From an uncultured Ruminococcus sp. (GTDB lineage Bacteria > Bacillota > Clostridia > Oscillospirales > Acutalibacteraceae), in NCBI GenBank assembly GCA_902799245.1, contig CADBZY010000006.1, positions 1-64,000 on the forward strand: a stretch of 64,000 nucleotides of DNA. Direction: 5' to 3'. A program made the position numbers and the translations under genes. Of this stretch, positions 6,510 to 13,653 are shown piece after piece. Position 1 is the stretch's first letter. Each line of letters starts with the position of its first letter. A model generated the notes under the pieces. It was not told the origin of the DNA. It was given only the letters and a program-made list of their open reading frames with translations, and searched no databases.

Positions 6510-8366
6510 ATGTTTAGTAAGATAAAGAATGGCCTTGGCAAATTGCTGTACAGCAATACATTTTCTGCGGTTCACGGATATGTGCAGATGATCACCATGT
6601 TCAGCTGGCTGATACTTTTGCATTTCACCAGCGCCTGTTATGTGATCTATCTGCTCACTGGGTTATGCGGTTATTATTGCCGCATTGTTTGTAATCAGGA
6701 TAAACAGGAAATTTTCAAAAAATCGGAAAGATTGAATCTGATAGCGGCATCTGTCTTTTCCCTGTTTATCATTGCGGCCAATTATGATATTTACCGCTCG
6801 ATGCTCAAACCGATCGTCGCTTCCATTATTCAACCATCCACCGTCCAGAGCTTTTATAATCACTCGTCACTTGTCGTTTTTCTGCTTTTTCTCTTTTGCT
6901 TTCCTTTTTTATTTTTAGGAGGAATGTATGTCGCGTATTTTATACTGAAATTCGTGACCAATAAGGTATCTTTGTTTGCTTGGAATCAAGTTTTACATAC
7001 GTCGAGCGCAGGCAGAGTTTTTCTGCAAACGTTCGGATTATTGACGCTTGTTCACGCGTTGATCCTTTTGCTGAGTTTCTATCCCGGCACGCTCAGCGGC
7101 GACAGCATCGTACAGATCCGACAGACGCTCAGCGACAGTTACAACAATCTTCATCCTGTCTATCATACTTTACTGATTAAGTTTTTTATGATGATTGGAT
7201 TGGATGTGTTTCACGACATCAATACAGGTATTGCGCTGTACAGTGTCTTTTCGGTTGTGTTTACATCGGCTGTTTTTGCTTACGGTGTGGTCACCCTGTA
7301 TCAGCTGAATATCAGCAAAAAAATCCTTATGGCAGTGACAACGGTATTCTTGATTTTCCCTCAACACATTTTTTATAGCTTTACCATGTGGAAGGATATT
7401 ATTTTCAGCGCCTTTGTTCTTCTGTTTACCGTTTCGATGTTACGGTATATCGAGAAAATCGGCAAAGGAAACCGCCTGAATCTTTTTATGGTATTATTCA
7501 GCTCACTGGGAATGTGCCTGTTCAGAGGGAACGGGTTCATCGTGCTGCTGATAACCATCATTGCATTCGCACTGTTATTCGGGAAAACAATGCGCAGAAT
7601 GTGTGTGTCGCTGACTGCCATACTGTTGTCCGCCTATATCGTCACTTTTCCCGTCCTGTCCTCATTCCATCTGGAACAGGCCGATTTTGTCGAGCTTTCG
7701 TCGATTCCTCTGCAGCAGGTGGCAAGGACGCTCAAGTACGACAACGATCTCAATGACAGACAGATCGAGCTTATTTCCTACGTCGCGGATATTGACGCTG
7801 TCGCCAACAGGTATTATCCCTATCTTTCCAATAACGTCAAATTCTACATCAGAGAGCACGGAAACCAGGAATACATCAAAGAACATAAGCTCGCGTTCCT
7901 CGCCCTTTATTTGGAATTGGGCATAACCCATCCGAAGTCATATATCATTGCTTGGGTCGATCAGACCAAGGGCTTCTGGAACGCGGGATATGATCACAGG
8001 CGATTTATTTTCTACTGCGAAGAAAATACATTGGGCATCCGACAGACGGTTACTTCCAATGGCCTGAACAAAGCGGTTCACGCATGGGCAAAGTTTTTTG
8101 AATATTTCGAGCTGTTCAAGCCGTTTGTCAGCATTGGGTTTCACTCCTGGCTGATTTTGCTTGTCTGTTTTTTAGGGTACAGAAAAAAGGATAAACTCAC
8201 GGTTTTGTTGACGGTTCCGTGTTTGGCCATCGTTTTTTCTCTCATGATCGGAACGCCTTCTTTTGCGGAATTCCGTTACGCCTACGCCCTTTTCTGCTGT
8301 CTGCCGTTTTTAGCGGTGGCAGCGTTCAGAAAGCCGTCTTCTAAAGAAATCATTAAGAATTCCTGA
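6510..8366 (+). CDS. Large multi-spanning membrane protein, DUF6020-like
   Basis: A 618-residue protein with about a dozen hydrophobic segments and a basic C-terminal tail. The segment SFYPGTLSGDSIVQI followed by HPVYHTLLIKFFMMIG resembles the conserved core of DUF6020 proteins, which have the layout of GT-C glycosyltransferases. A soluble region (about 395-500) lies between membrane segments. It may move or transfer a lipid-linked sugar at the cell surface, but no catalytic residue can be named. No ribosome site is obvious (AAGGAATGG lies close to the ATG). It is followed at once by the promoter of the Y RNA array and is probably transcribed on its own. Confidence 0.75.
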   Translation: MFSKIKNGLGKLLYSNTFSAVHGYVQMITMFSWLILLHFTSACYVIYLLTGLCGYYCRIVCNQDKQEIFKKSERLNLIAASVFSLFIIAANYDIYRSMLKPIVASIIQPSTVQSFYNHSSLVVFLLFLFCFPFLFLGGMYVAYFILKFVTNKVSLFAWNQVLHTSSAGRVFLQTFGLLTLVHALILLLSFYPGTLSGDSIVQIRQTLSDSYNNLHPVYHTLLIKFFMMIGLDVFHDINTGIALYSVFSVVFTSAVFAYGVVTLYQLNISKKILMAVTTVFLIFPQHIFYSFTMWKDIIFSAFVLLFTVSMLRYIEKIGKGNRLNLFMVLFSSLGMCLFRGNGFIVLLITIIAFALLFGKTMRRMCVSLTAILLSAYIVTFPVLSSFHLEQADFVELSSIPLQQVARTLKYDNDLNDRQIELISYVADIDAVANRYYPYLSNNVKFYIREHGNQEYIKEHKLAFLALYLELGITHPKSYIIAWVDQTKGFWNAGYDHRRFIFYCEENTLGIRQTVTSNGLNKAVHAWAKFFEYFELFKPFVSIGFHSWLILLVCFLGYRKKDKLTVLLTVPCLAIVFSLMIGTPSFAEFRYAYALFCCLPFLAVAAFRKPSSKEIIKNS

Positions 8367-8371
8367 ATCAC

Positions 8372-8400
8372 TTGCTTTTCAAAACAGCATATGTTATACT
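8372..8400 (+). promoter_or_regulatory. Sigma-A promoter of the Y RNA array
   Basis: TTGCTT (8372-8377), 17 bases, TATACT (8395-8400). The expected transcription start near 8407-8411 coincides with the 5' end of the terminal helix of the first RNA, which strongly supports the RNA annotation. Confidence 0.85.
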
Positions 8401-8410
8401 ATAGATAATC

Positions 8411-8548
8411 CCACACAGCAGTGTAGAAAGCGGTTACTTCGTATCTTAAACGAGAAGTTGCGGGTTCGAATCCCGCCGGGGCGACCATCGCCCTGTAGCT
8501 CAAGTGGTAGAGCGCTAATGTACCGCTTTCGCCTATTCTCTGTGTGTG
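8411..8548 (+). ncRNA. Y-RNA-like RNA 1 (YrlA type) with circularly permuted tRNA-like domain carrying ACCA
   Basis: Outer helix CACACAG (8412-8418) with CTGTGTG (8540-8546), and inner helix GAAAGCGGT (8426-8434) with ACCGCTTTC (8522-8530). Inside sits a permuted tRNA: T arm GCGGG-TTCGAAT-CCCGC (8460-8476), acceptor 3' strand CGGGGCG (8477-8483), then ACCA (8484-8487), one T, acceptor 5' strand CGCCCTG (8489-8495), TA in the place of U8 and A9, and D arm GCTC-AAGTGGTA-GAGC (8498-8513). The Y stem replaces the anticodon arm. Bacterial YrlA RNAs are known to mimic tRNA in this way and to bind Rsr, which is encoded downstream. Confidence 0.9.
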
Positions 8549-8570
8549 ATTATAAATTTTCAACCCAAAA

Positions 8571-8724
8571 ACGCGCAGCAGTGCAGGATGCGGTTACTTC
8601 GTTTCATGGGACCGAAGGTCGCGGGTTCAAATCCCGCTCTTCACCGGGCTTTGGTTCGGTGAAAGATAGCTCAGTTTGGCAGAGCGTTGGTAGAAAGTCC
8701 GTATCCGAACTATTCTCTGCGCGA
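8571..8724 (+). ncRNA. Y-RNA-like RNA 2 with permuted tRNA-like domain
   Basis: Outer helix CGCGCAG (8572-8578) with CTGCGCG (8717-8723) and inner helix GGATGCGG (8586-8593) with CCGTATCC (8699-8706). Both carry paired changes relative to copy 1, which is good evidence for the structure. T arm GCGGG-TTCAAAT-CCCGC (8621-8637); D arm GCTC/GAGC (8669-8672, 8682-8685) preceded by TA. The acceptor-like helix is longer than in a tRNA (8638-8646 with 8657-8666, one bulged A) and ends in a 10-base loop without CCA. The conserved blocks GCGGTTACTTCG and CTATTCTCTG are shared with the other copies. Confidence 0.88.
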
Positions 8725-8742
8725 TTTTATGGAATTCCAAAA

Positions 8743-8881
8743 CCACACAGCAGTGCAGAAAGCGGTTACTTCGATCCCTGCCGTATGTTGCAGGTTCGAG
8801 TCCTGTCGGTTCGTCTGAACCGTAGCTCAACAGGTCAGAGCATCGGCCAAAGAGTCCGCCTTCGATCTATTCTCTGTGTGA
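8743..8881 (+). ncRNA. Y-RNA-like RNA 3 with permuted tRNA-like domain
   Basis: Outer helix CACACAG (8744-8750) with CTGTGTG (8874-8880); inner helix 8758-8765 with 8856-8863 (one A-C mismatch). T arm GCAGG-TTCGAGT-CCTGT (8790-8806); acceptor-like stem CGGTTC (8807-8812) with GAACCG (8817-8822) closed by a tetraloop; TA, then D arm GCTC-AACAGGTCA-GAGC (8825-8841). The shared blocks GCGGTTACTTCG and CTATTCTCTG are present. The RNA ends 33 bases before the Rsr start codon, so it could also be part of the rsr leader. Confidence 0.87.
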
Positions 8882-8913
8882 TTTTTATTACTCAACAAAA
8901 GGAGCTGAGAATT

Positions 8914-10392
8914 ATGGCTAAATTCAATCAGAAGAACACAACCAAGACCGAAAACCGCGAAGGTTTTCCCGCTTACCGCATGGAGCTGAAGGAGCGGCTT
9001 GTCACAGCCGTGCTCACGACCCTGTTCGGAGAGCCGAAATTCTACGGCTCCACTGACAGCAACATCGTGCAGCTTGCCACCCGGTGCGCCGAAACCGACC
9101 CGGAATTCCTCTGCAAGCTCACCTGCTATGCCCGCAATCAGAACAATCTCCGTTCGGTCAGCCATGTGCTTTGCTGCGTCATCGCACACGATGCCCACGA
9201 GTACACCCGCAGGACGGTGCGGAATATCGTCATACGTCCCGACGACATGACCGAAATTCTCGCCTGCTACAAGCAGATGTACGGCAAGCCCTTCCCCAAC
9301 GCGTTGAAGCGGGAGCTGGCCAGTGTCATACAGGGCTTTGACGAGTACCAGCTTGCCAAGTACAAGGGCAGCGGCGCAATGAAGCTCCGCGACGTACTGC
9401 GCATCACGCATCCCGTCCCCAAGAACGCGCAGACCGAGGCGCTCTTTAAGAAGGTGCTCGACGACACCCTCGAAACACCCTACACATGGGAAACAGAACT
9501 TTCCCAGAAGGGCAACACCAAAGAGGTCTGGAACGAACTGATTGCCTCCGGCAAGGTGGGCTATATGGCGCTGTTGCGCAACCTGCGCAACATCATCCGA
9601 AGCGGCGCCAATCTGTCTCCCGTGCTGGCCGTTCTTTCCGACCCCGAACGCGTCCGGAAGAGCCGGCAGCTTCCCTTCCGCTTTTACAGCGCCTATCTCA
9701 CCCTCGTCGATGAAAATATTCTCAGCGGCAACACCCACCGCGCACTGGAAAAGGCGCTGGAGGTATCCGTGGAAAACATGGAACAGATTCCCGGCAGGAC
9801 ACTGATCGCCATCGACGTTTCCGGCTCCATGAGCAGCCGCATTTCCAAGAGAAGCGAAGTGCGGTGCTGCGACATCGCCGCGCTGCTCGGCGCGATGGCA
9901 AGCCGCATCTGCGAGGACGCCACCGTCTGTTATTTCGACGCGGCAGGCTCGTGGTCATCCATGGGAAAAACAGGCTACACCATCAAGCATTACGGCAAAT
10001 TCGACTCCATTCTCGACATCTGCAAGAGCAGCCGGTTCTACGGCGGCGGCACACAGATGGATCTGCCTATGGTCTTCGCGCTGAAGGAGGACACCAGCCG
10101 CGACATAAAACCCTTCGACCGCGTCATCTATTTCAGCGACAACGAATGCAACTCCTATTCCGGCGGTTTCAGCCAGACCGTGCAGGGCATGGTCGATGAA
10201 TACCGCGCCAAGTACAACAGGAATTTCTGGGTACACGGCGTGGATATGCAGGGCTACGGCTCGCAGCAGTTCTGCGGCAAGGGCTTCAACCTCATTGCAG
10301 GCTGGAGCGAGAGCGTGCTCCCCTTCATCAACCTCGCGGAGAAGGGCATCGGCAGCCTTGTCCAGACCATCGAGGAATACAACATCGGATAA
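8914..10392 (+). CDS. rsr: Rsr, Ro60-like TROVE-vWA RNA-binding protein
   Basis: A 492-residue Ro60 orthologue. The TROVE part (about 1-290) forms the HEAT-like ring that binds Y RNA and misfolded RNA; it includes EFLCKLTCYARN, NALKRELASV and RDVLRITHP. A von Willebrand A domain (about 295-490) follows, with an intact MIDAS motif DVSGSMS near residue 300 and the YFSDNEC strand. Rsr acts in RNA quality control and, with Y RNA and PNPase, in RNA degradation in bacteria. The ATG at 8914 is chosen because AGGAG lies 10 bases upstream; an open frame reaching back to 8458 covers the RNA genes and is not coding. Three Y-RNA-like genes lie directly upstream. Confidence 0.95.
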   Translation: MAKFNQKNTTKTENREGFPAYRMELKERLVTAVLTTLFGEPKFYGSTDSNIVQLATRCAETDPEFLCKLTCYARNQNNLRSVSHVLCCVIAHDAHEYTRRTVRNIVIRPDDMTEILACYKQMYGKPFPNALKRELASVIQGFDEYQLAKYKGSGAMKLRDVLRITHPVPKNAQTEALFKKVLDDTLETPYTWETELSQKGNTKEVWNELIASGKVGYMALLRNLRNIIRSGANLSPVLAVLSDPERVRKSRQLPFRFYSAYLTLVDENILSGNTHRALEKALEVSVENMEQIPGRTLIAIDVSGSMSSRISKRSEVRCCDIAALLGAMASRICEDATVCYFDAAGSWSSMGKTGYTIKHYGKFDSILDICKSSRFYGGGTQMDLPMVFALKEDTSRDIKPFDRVIYFSDNECNSYSGGFSQTVQGMVDEYRAKYNRNFWVHGVDMQGYGSQQFCGKGFNLIAGWSESVLPFINLAEKGIGSLVQTIEEYNIG

Positions 10393-10400
10393 TACACTCA

Positions 10401-10447
10401 AAATGCACGACAGAAGGACGTAAAATCTTCCTGCCGTGCATTTTTTT
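10401..10447 (+). terminator. Terminator after rsr
   Basis: AAATGCACG at 10401-10409 pairs with CGTGCATTT at 10435-10443 and the T run continues to 10447; inner partial pairing (CAGAAGGA with TCTTCCTG) extends the stem. It touches the 3' end of the convergent lipoprotein gene. Confidence 0.85.
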
Positions 10448-11070
10448 CATTCCTTAGTGACCGTCAGCCTGTCGAGCTTCCACACACCGTCCTCCTGAAC
10501 AAAACAGACGTCGCTCCTCAACACGCCGTATTTTCTCCGGCACGCATCAGAATGCACCGCCTGTACCGTTAGCCGCACCGGATCATTCATATAATACCGC
10601 CGCCAGTACTTTACATTTCTTCCGTCTTCACCCAACGTCAAATACAGCGCTCCTTCCCTTTCTCGGAAAAAAACGCGCATTCTTTCCGCCTCTGCCGTTC
10701 CCGAATGTTTTTTGACAAACGCGGTAAGACTACCGATAGAGATAAACCGCTTATCCGTAATCCTGAACCGCAGTGCGCCGTCCGATTCGGTGCAGACAGG
10801 CTCGCCGTTGTCGTCCGACTCCACCTGTATTCCCCCAAAAATACTTTCTTCGCCGAAATCGGTCACTTCTCTGCCTGTGATGTCCGCTCCCGAAGCGGCA
10901 AATTCCGCCGCCCTCCGTTCATACGAGCCGACAGGGTACACCTGCTCAGACGAAACAGCAGAGCTGACTTCAAGTATGTCCTCTCCGCATTTTCCCTCAT
11001 CGCAGCCGCAGGACAGCAGCAGGATAATAACTAACGCCGCCACAAACATGGCATTCCTGAAAATAATCAA
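10447..11070 (-). CDS. Putative lipoprotein of unknown function
   Basis: A 207-residue protein with a hydrophobic signal segment ending in a lipobox (IILLLSC, Cys at about residue 21), so it is probably an outer-surface lipoprotein. The mature part is acidic, with a C-terminal domain of alternating strands (VLRSDVCFVQEDGVWKLDRL). I do not recognise a family. The end resembles the small cystatin-like folds of many Clostridia lipoproteins, but this is only an impression. It converges on rsr, sharing the terminator region, and is a single-gene unit with another terminator upstream of its promoter side (11179-11233). Confidence 0.75.
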   Translation of the reverse strand: MIIFRNAMFVAALVIILLLSCGCDEGKCGEDILEVSSAVSSEQVYPVGSYERRAAEFAASGADITGREVTDFGEESIFGGIQVESDDNGEPVCTESDGALRFRITDKRFISIGSLTAFVKKHSGTAEAERMRVFFREREGALYLTLGEDGRNVKYWRRYYMNDPVRLTVQAVHSDACRRKYGVLRSDVCFVQEDGVWKLDRLTVTKE

Positions 11071-11178
11071 ACGCGGTCACTCCCGATATGAAATGGATGC
11101 ATTTTCATACCATGTATATTGACCGCCGGAAAAAATAATGAGAGATTTTCCCCATATGTTCCGTTTGCAAGCAAACAA

Positions 11179-11233
11179 AAAAACATCTTCCTTCCGCACC
11201 CCTTTCAAACGGGTACAGGGAAGATGTTTTTGT
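11179..11233. terminator. Terminator downstream of the DUF3021 gene
   Basis: AAAACATCTTCC (about 11180-11191) pairs with GGAAGATGTTTT (about 11219-11230). T tracts on both sides would let it work in either direction. Confidence 0.75.
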
Positions 11234-11259
11234 GTTATCTGTTATTGCCGAAAGCGGCG

Positions 11260-11679
11260 TTATTTGTCCGCTTTCTTTTTCATTTCGGCTATCTTCTGGT
11301 TGATCTCATTCGAGCACATTTTTTCGTTTGCCATCACCGCCGCCATGACGACGAAATACGCGGCGACGGTCATGCCCAGCACGGTCAGCAGCATCTTTCC
11401 ATTGAAGGGAAAGAGCCGGAGTATTCCGCCGCCGAAAAGGAACACCGTCACAAACACTTCGGCAAAATAGATGCCCATGCGCAGTATGTCGCTCTGAACC
11501 GGCATCAGACTTGTCACAACCACCACCGCGCCGATCACGGCGCATACCGCGAACAGTTCAAACACCCTGCGCGGTGAAATGCCGTCGTCTCCCCACAGCA
11601 CGCAGTAGAGTAGAATAATCACCGTAAACGAGGTGCATGTCACGGTGAAAAAGTCGCTGATTAACTTCCTGAAATCCAT
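11260..11679 (-). CDS. DUF3021 family membrane protein paired with a LytTR regulator
   Basis: A 139-residue protein with four hydrophobic segments and a charged C-terminus (NQKIAEMKKKADK). Small four-helix proteins of the DUF3021 family are typically encoded next to a LytTR DNA-binding protein and are thought to control it from the membrane. That is the case here: the LytTR gene lies upstream. The ATG at 11679 is chosen because GGGAG lies 8 bases before it; an ATG six codons earlier overlaps the LytTR stop but has no ribosome site. The two genes form one operon. Confidence 0.85.
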   Translation of the reverse strand: MDFRKLISDFFTVTCTSFTVIILLYCVLWGDDGISPRRVFELFAVCAVIGAVVVVTSLMPVQSDILRMGIYFAEVFVTVFLFGGGILRLFPFNGKMLLTVLGMTVAAYFVVMAAVMANEKMCSNEINQKIAEMKKKADK

Positions 11680-11693
11680 ACTGACCGCTCCCT

Positions 11694-12131
11694 TCATATG
11701 CCGAATTTCTGCTTGAAGCCCGGCAGGTAGTGGCGGCTGATGATCAGCTTTTCGCCGTTTTCCAGCTTGGCCTCATAGCGGCTGTTGAGAAGCGGACGCA
11801 CGCTGTCGAGCTTCATGATATTGACAATGCAGGACTTGCTGATGCGGACGAAATTCGCTCCGGCAAGCTGCTGCTCCAGCTCGTAGAGCTTGAGCGAACA
11901 TTCATACACGTCGCTTGCAAGATAGATAAACGTCCTCTCGTCGGTGCTGTCGAAGTAAAACACGTCGTCCAGCGAAATGAGCTTTTTCTCGCCGTCCTTC
12001 ACACCGTACAGCGAGAAATCATGCTGCTGAATGTAGCTGATGATGCTCTCCAGCCTGTCATCCAGTATCTCATATTTCACGCTGATCTCAGTCTCCCCGA
12101 ACCCGTCCAACTGCTTGACAAACAGCTTCAT
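11694..12131 (-). CDS. LytTR family DNA-binding regulator
   Basis: A 145-residue protein with a C-terminal LytTR domain (about 45-145): LISLDDVFYFDSTDERTFIY, then FVRISKSCIVNIMKLDSVRP and the ending LIISRHYLPGFKQKF. It has no receiver domain, so it is not a classical two-component regulator. Such short LytTR proteins are usually kept inactive by the neighbouring DUF3021 membrane protein and act on their own operon and cell-envelope genes. The start codon has no strong ribosome site. Upstream lies a dispersed repeat, not a clear promoter. Confidence 0.92.
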   Translation of the reverse strand: MKLFVKQLDGFGETEISVKYEILDDRLESIISYIQQHDFSLYGVKDGEKKLISLDDVFYFDSTDERTFIYLASDVYECSLKLYELEQQLAGANFVRISKSCIVNIMKLDSVRPLLNSRYEAKLENGEKLIISRHYLPGFKQKFGI

Positions 12132-12380
12132 ACAAAACCCCCAAAGGCGCTCGCCTTGGAAAAAGACGCTCGCTTAGTGAATAAAGAATAGTGAATGGTG
12201 AATAGTGAATAGTTAATGAGCGCATTCGCGCTGGAAAATATGCACGCAAAGTACAGCCATTGGCTCACTGAATAATGAATAGAATACCCATATTTTCAAG
12301 GCGCGAACGCGCCTTCCTTCATTATTCACTATTCGTTATTCTCCATTCACTATTCACTTAGCGGCGCGAATGCGCCGCGC
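12132..12380. repeat. Dispersed TGAATAG-type repeat, two copies facing each other
   Basis: The gap between the LytTR gene and the TPM gene is filled by two copies of a repeat family in opposite orientation. Each has a GC-rich hairpin, a run of degenerate GTGAATA units (12174-12215 plus; 12312-12358 minus) and a second GC-rich hairpin followed by TTGGAAA-like sequence. The two halves can pair as one long stem. Other copies lie at 16270, 18537, 44556, 51768, 52701, 55113 and 58850. Confidence 0.85.
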
Positions 12381-13637
12381 TCAGAAGTGTCCGTGGGAGC
12401 CGCCGTGACTCCTGCCGGAGGAGCTGGTGTGGGTGCTGCTGTGACCGCCGCCGGAGGAATGGCTTCTGCTGCCGGAACTGCTGGTTTCCTTGGGTCTGGC
12501 AGTGCGGGTGATCGTGTGGTAGAGGAACATATCCTGACGGTCGGTGATCCTCAGACTTCCCGGCTTGGTATAGGCGGTCGCCATGGCCTGCGGCTTGACG
12601 CTGGTGAGCTGACTTTTCAGTGACAGCGCCACGATAAGACCCACGACCAGTCCGATCAATAATGATCCGCCGATAGCGGTGAACCATCCGAATGGTTCCT
12701 TGCCGTAATCGTAAGAATACCCGCCGTTTTCATTGTAATAGGCGATCTGGTTGTCGCAGAGATCGGCAAACCGGTTAAAGCCGCTGAAATAATCACCGTC
12801 GCTGATATAGGAGAGAAAACTGTCAGTGATGTCCGCCTGCACGCTGTCGGTGAAGATGTCTATCGCGTTGCCGTAAGTGCTGATCGCCCATTCTCTGGTG
12901 TCCATACTGAGCAGCAGCAGAATGCCGTCGTCATTGACGCCGTAGCCGTAGCCGTTGTAATCGAAGAAATCGTCGGCGTATGCCTCAACGGTCTTGCCTT
13001 CGAGGGAATTGTTGGTGACGACCACTACGTCAAGATGCCGATTTTCGCTGATGCTGTCTAACTTGCTGACAAGTGAATATTTTTCGCTCTGGGAAAGAAG
13101 TCCCGCGTCGTCCACCAGTCGCGGCTGCTGCCGGCCGGCCGGAATGGGAAGCACGCCCTTTTCGGTGAGCGATTCGCCGGTCAGGTTGACAAATTTGAGC
13201 AGCTTCGCGGCGGTTTCCTTCTGCTTTTTTGCCTGCTTGAGGATGGATTTCAGCTCGTCAGAGGAAAATATGTTCTCCGCTCTGCCGTAGGCTTTGAGGT
13301 ATGCGCCCTTCTTGTCGATCATCATAACAAGCGAAGCGTCGGTACCGGCATAGGTGCTGTAAACCGAGCTGCCGGTTGTGTCGGGCTTTTTCAGCTCCTT
13401 GCCGGTGACATAGGCAAAGAGATCCACGCCGTTTTTCTCCAGAACAGCCTTTGCCGCTTCTTCGATTTTCTGGCTGTTCTCCTCGGAGAGCAGACCCTCC
13501 GCGTCCAGCACATGATGAAATTCTGTCGCTGTCTCCGTTTCCGCGTCGGCTTCCGAGGCGTACACAGGCGCCGCCAGCACCACCGCCAAAGCAAACATCA
13601 CAGTCAGGACGGAGAATTTCTTAAAAAAATTTTTCAT
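12381..13637 (-). CDS. TPM domain membrane protein, YdjH-like
   Basis: A 418-residue protein with a Sec signal peptide (about 1-28). A partial TPM-like region comes first (HHVLDAEGLLSEENSQKIEE), then a full TPM domain (about 172-300, RLVDDAGLLSQSEK, VVVVTNNS, GILLLLSMD), one membrane helix near 325-345 and a Ser/Gly/His-rich tail. TPM domains are found in YdjH of Bacillus. Order and content of this operon (SPFH protein, zinc ribbon protein, TPM protein) match YdjI, YdjG and YdjH, which together form a membrane complex linked to PspA/LiaH-type envelope stress. The His-rich tail may bind metal (inference). Confidence 0.85.
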   Translation of the reverse strand: MKNFFKKFSVLTVMFALAVVLAAPVYASEADAETETATEFHHVLDAEGLLSEENSQKIEEAAKAVLEKNGVDLFAYVTGKELKKPDTTGSSVYSTYAGTDASLVMMIDKKGAYLKAYGRAENIFSSDELKSILKQAKKQKETAAKLLKFVNLTGESLTEKGVLPIPAGRQQPRLVDDAGLLSQSEKYSLVSKLDSISENRHLDVVVVTNNSLEGKTVEAYADDFFDYNGYGYGVNDDGILLLLSMDTREWAISTYGNAIDIFTDSVQADITDSFLSYISDGDYFSGFNRFADLCDNQIAYYNENGGYSYDYGKEPFGWFTAIGGSLLIGLVVGLIVALSLKSQLTSVKPQAMATAYTKPGSLRITDRQDMFLYHTITRTARPKETSSSGSRSHSSGGGHSSTHTSSSGRSHGGSHGHF

Positions 13638-13653
13638 TAGTCCTGCACCTCCG

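Noticed and set aside
8455-8845. Ordinary tRNA genes
   Set aside because: T and D arms are perfect, but they come in reversed order and there is no anticodon arm between them; the Y stem takes that place, so these are permuted tRNA-like domains of Y RNAs.
8458-8913. Open frame that would extend Rsr by 152 residues at the N-terminus
   Set aside because: It covers all three Y-RNA-like genes, gives no family-like sequence, and the ribosome site AGGAG before 8914 with the TROVE start right behind it fixes the real start.
12132-12380. CRISPR array in the TGAATAG repeats
   Set aside because: Units are 7-9 bases, degenerate and without spacers of constant length.
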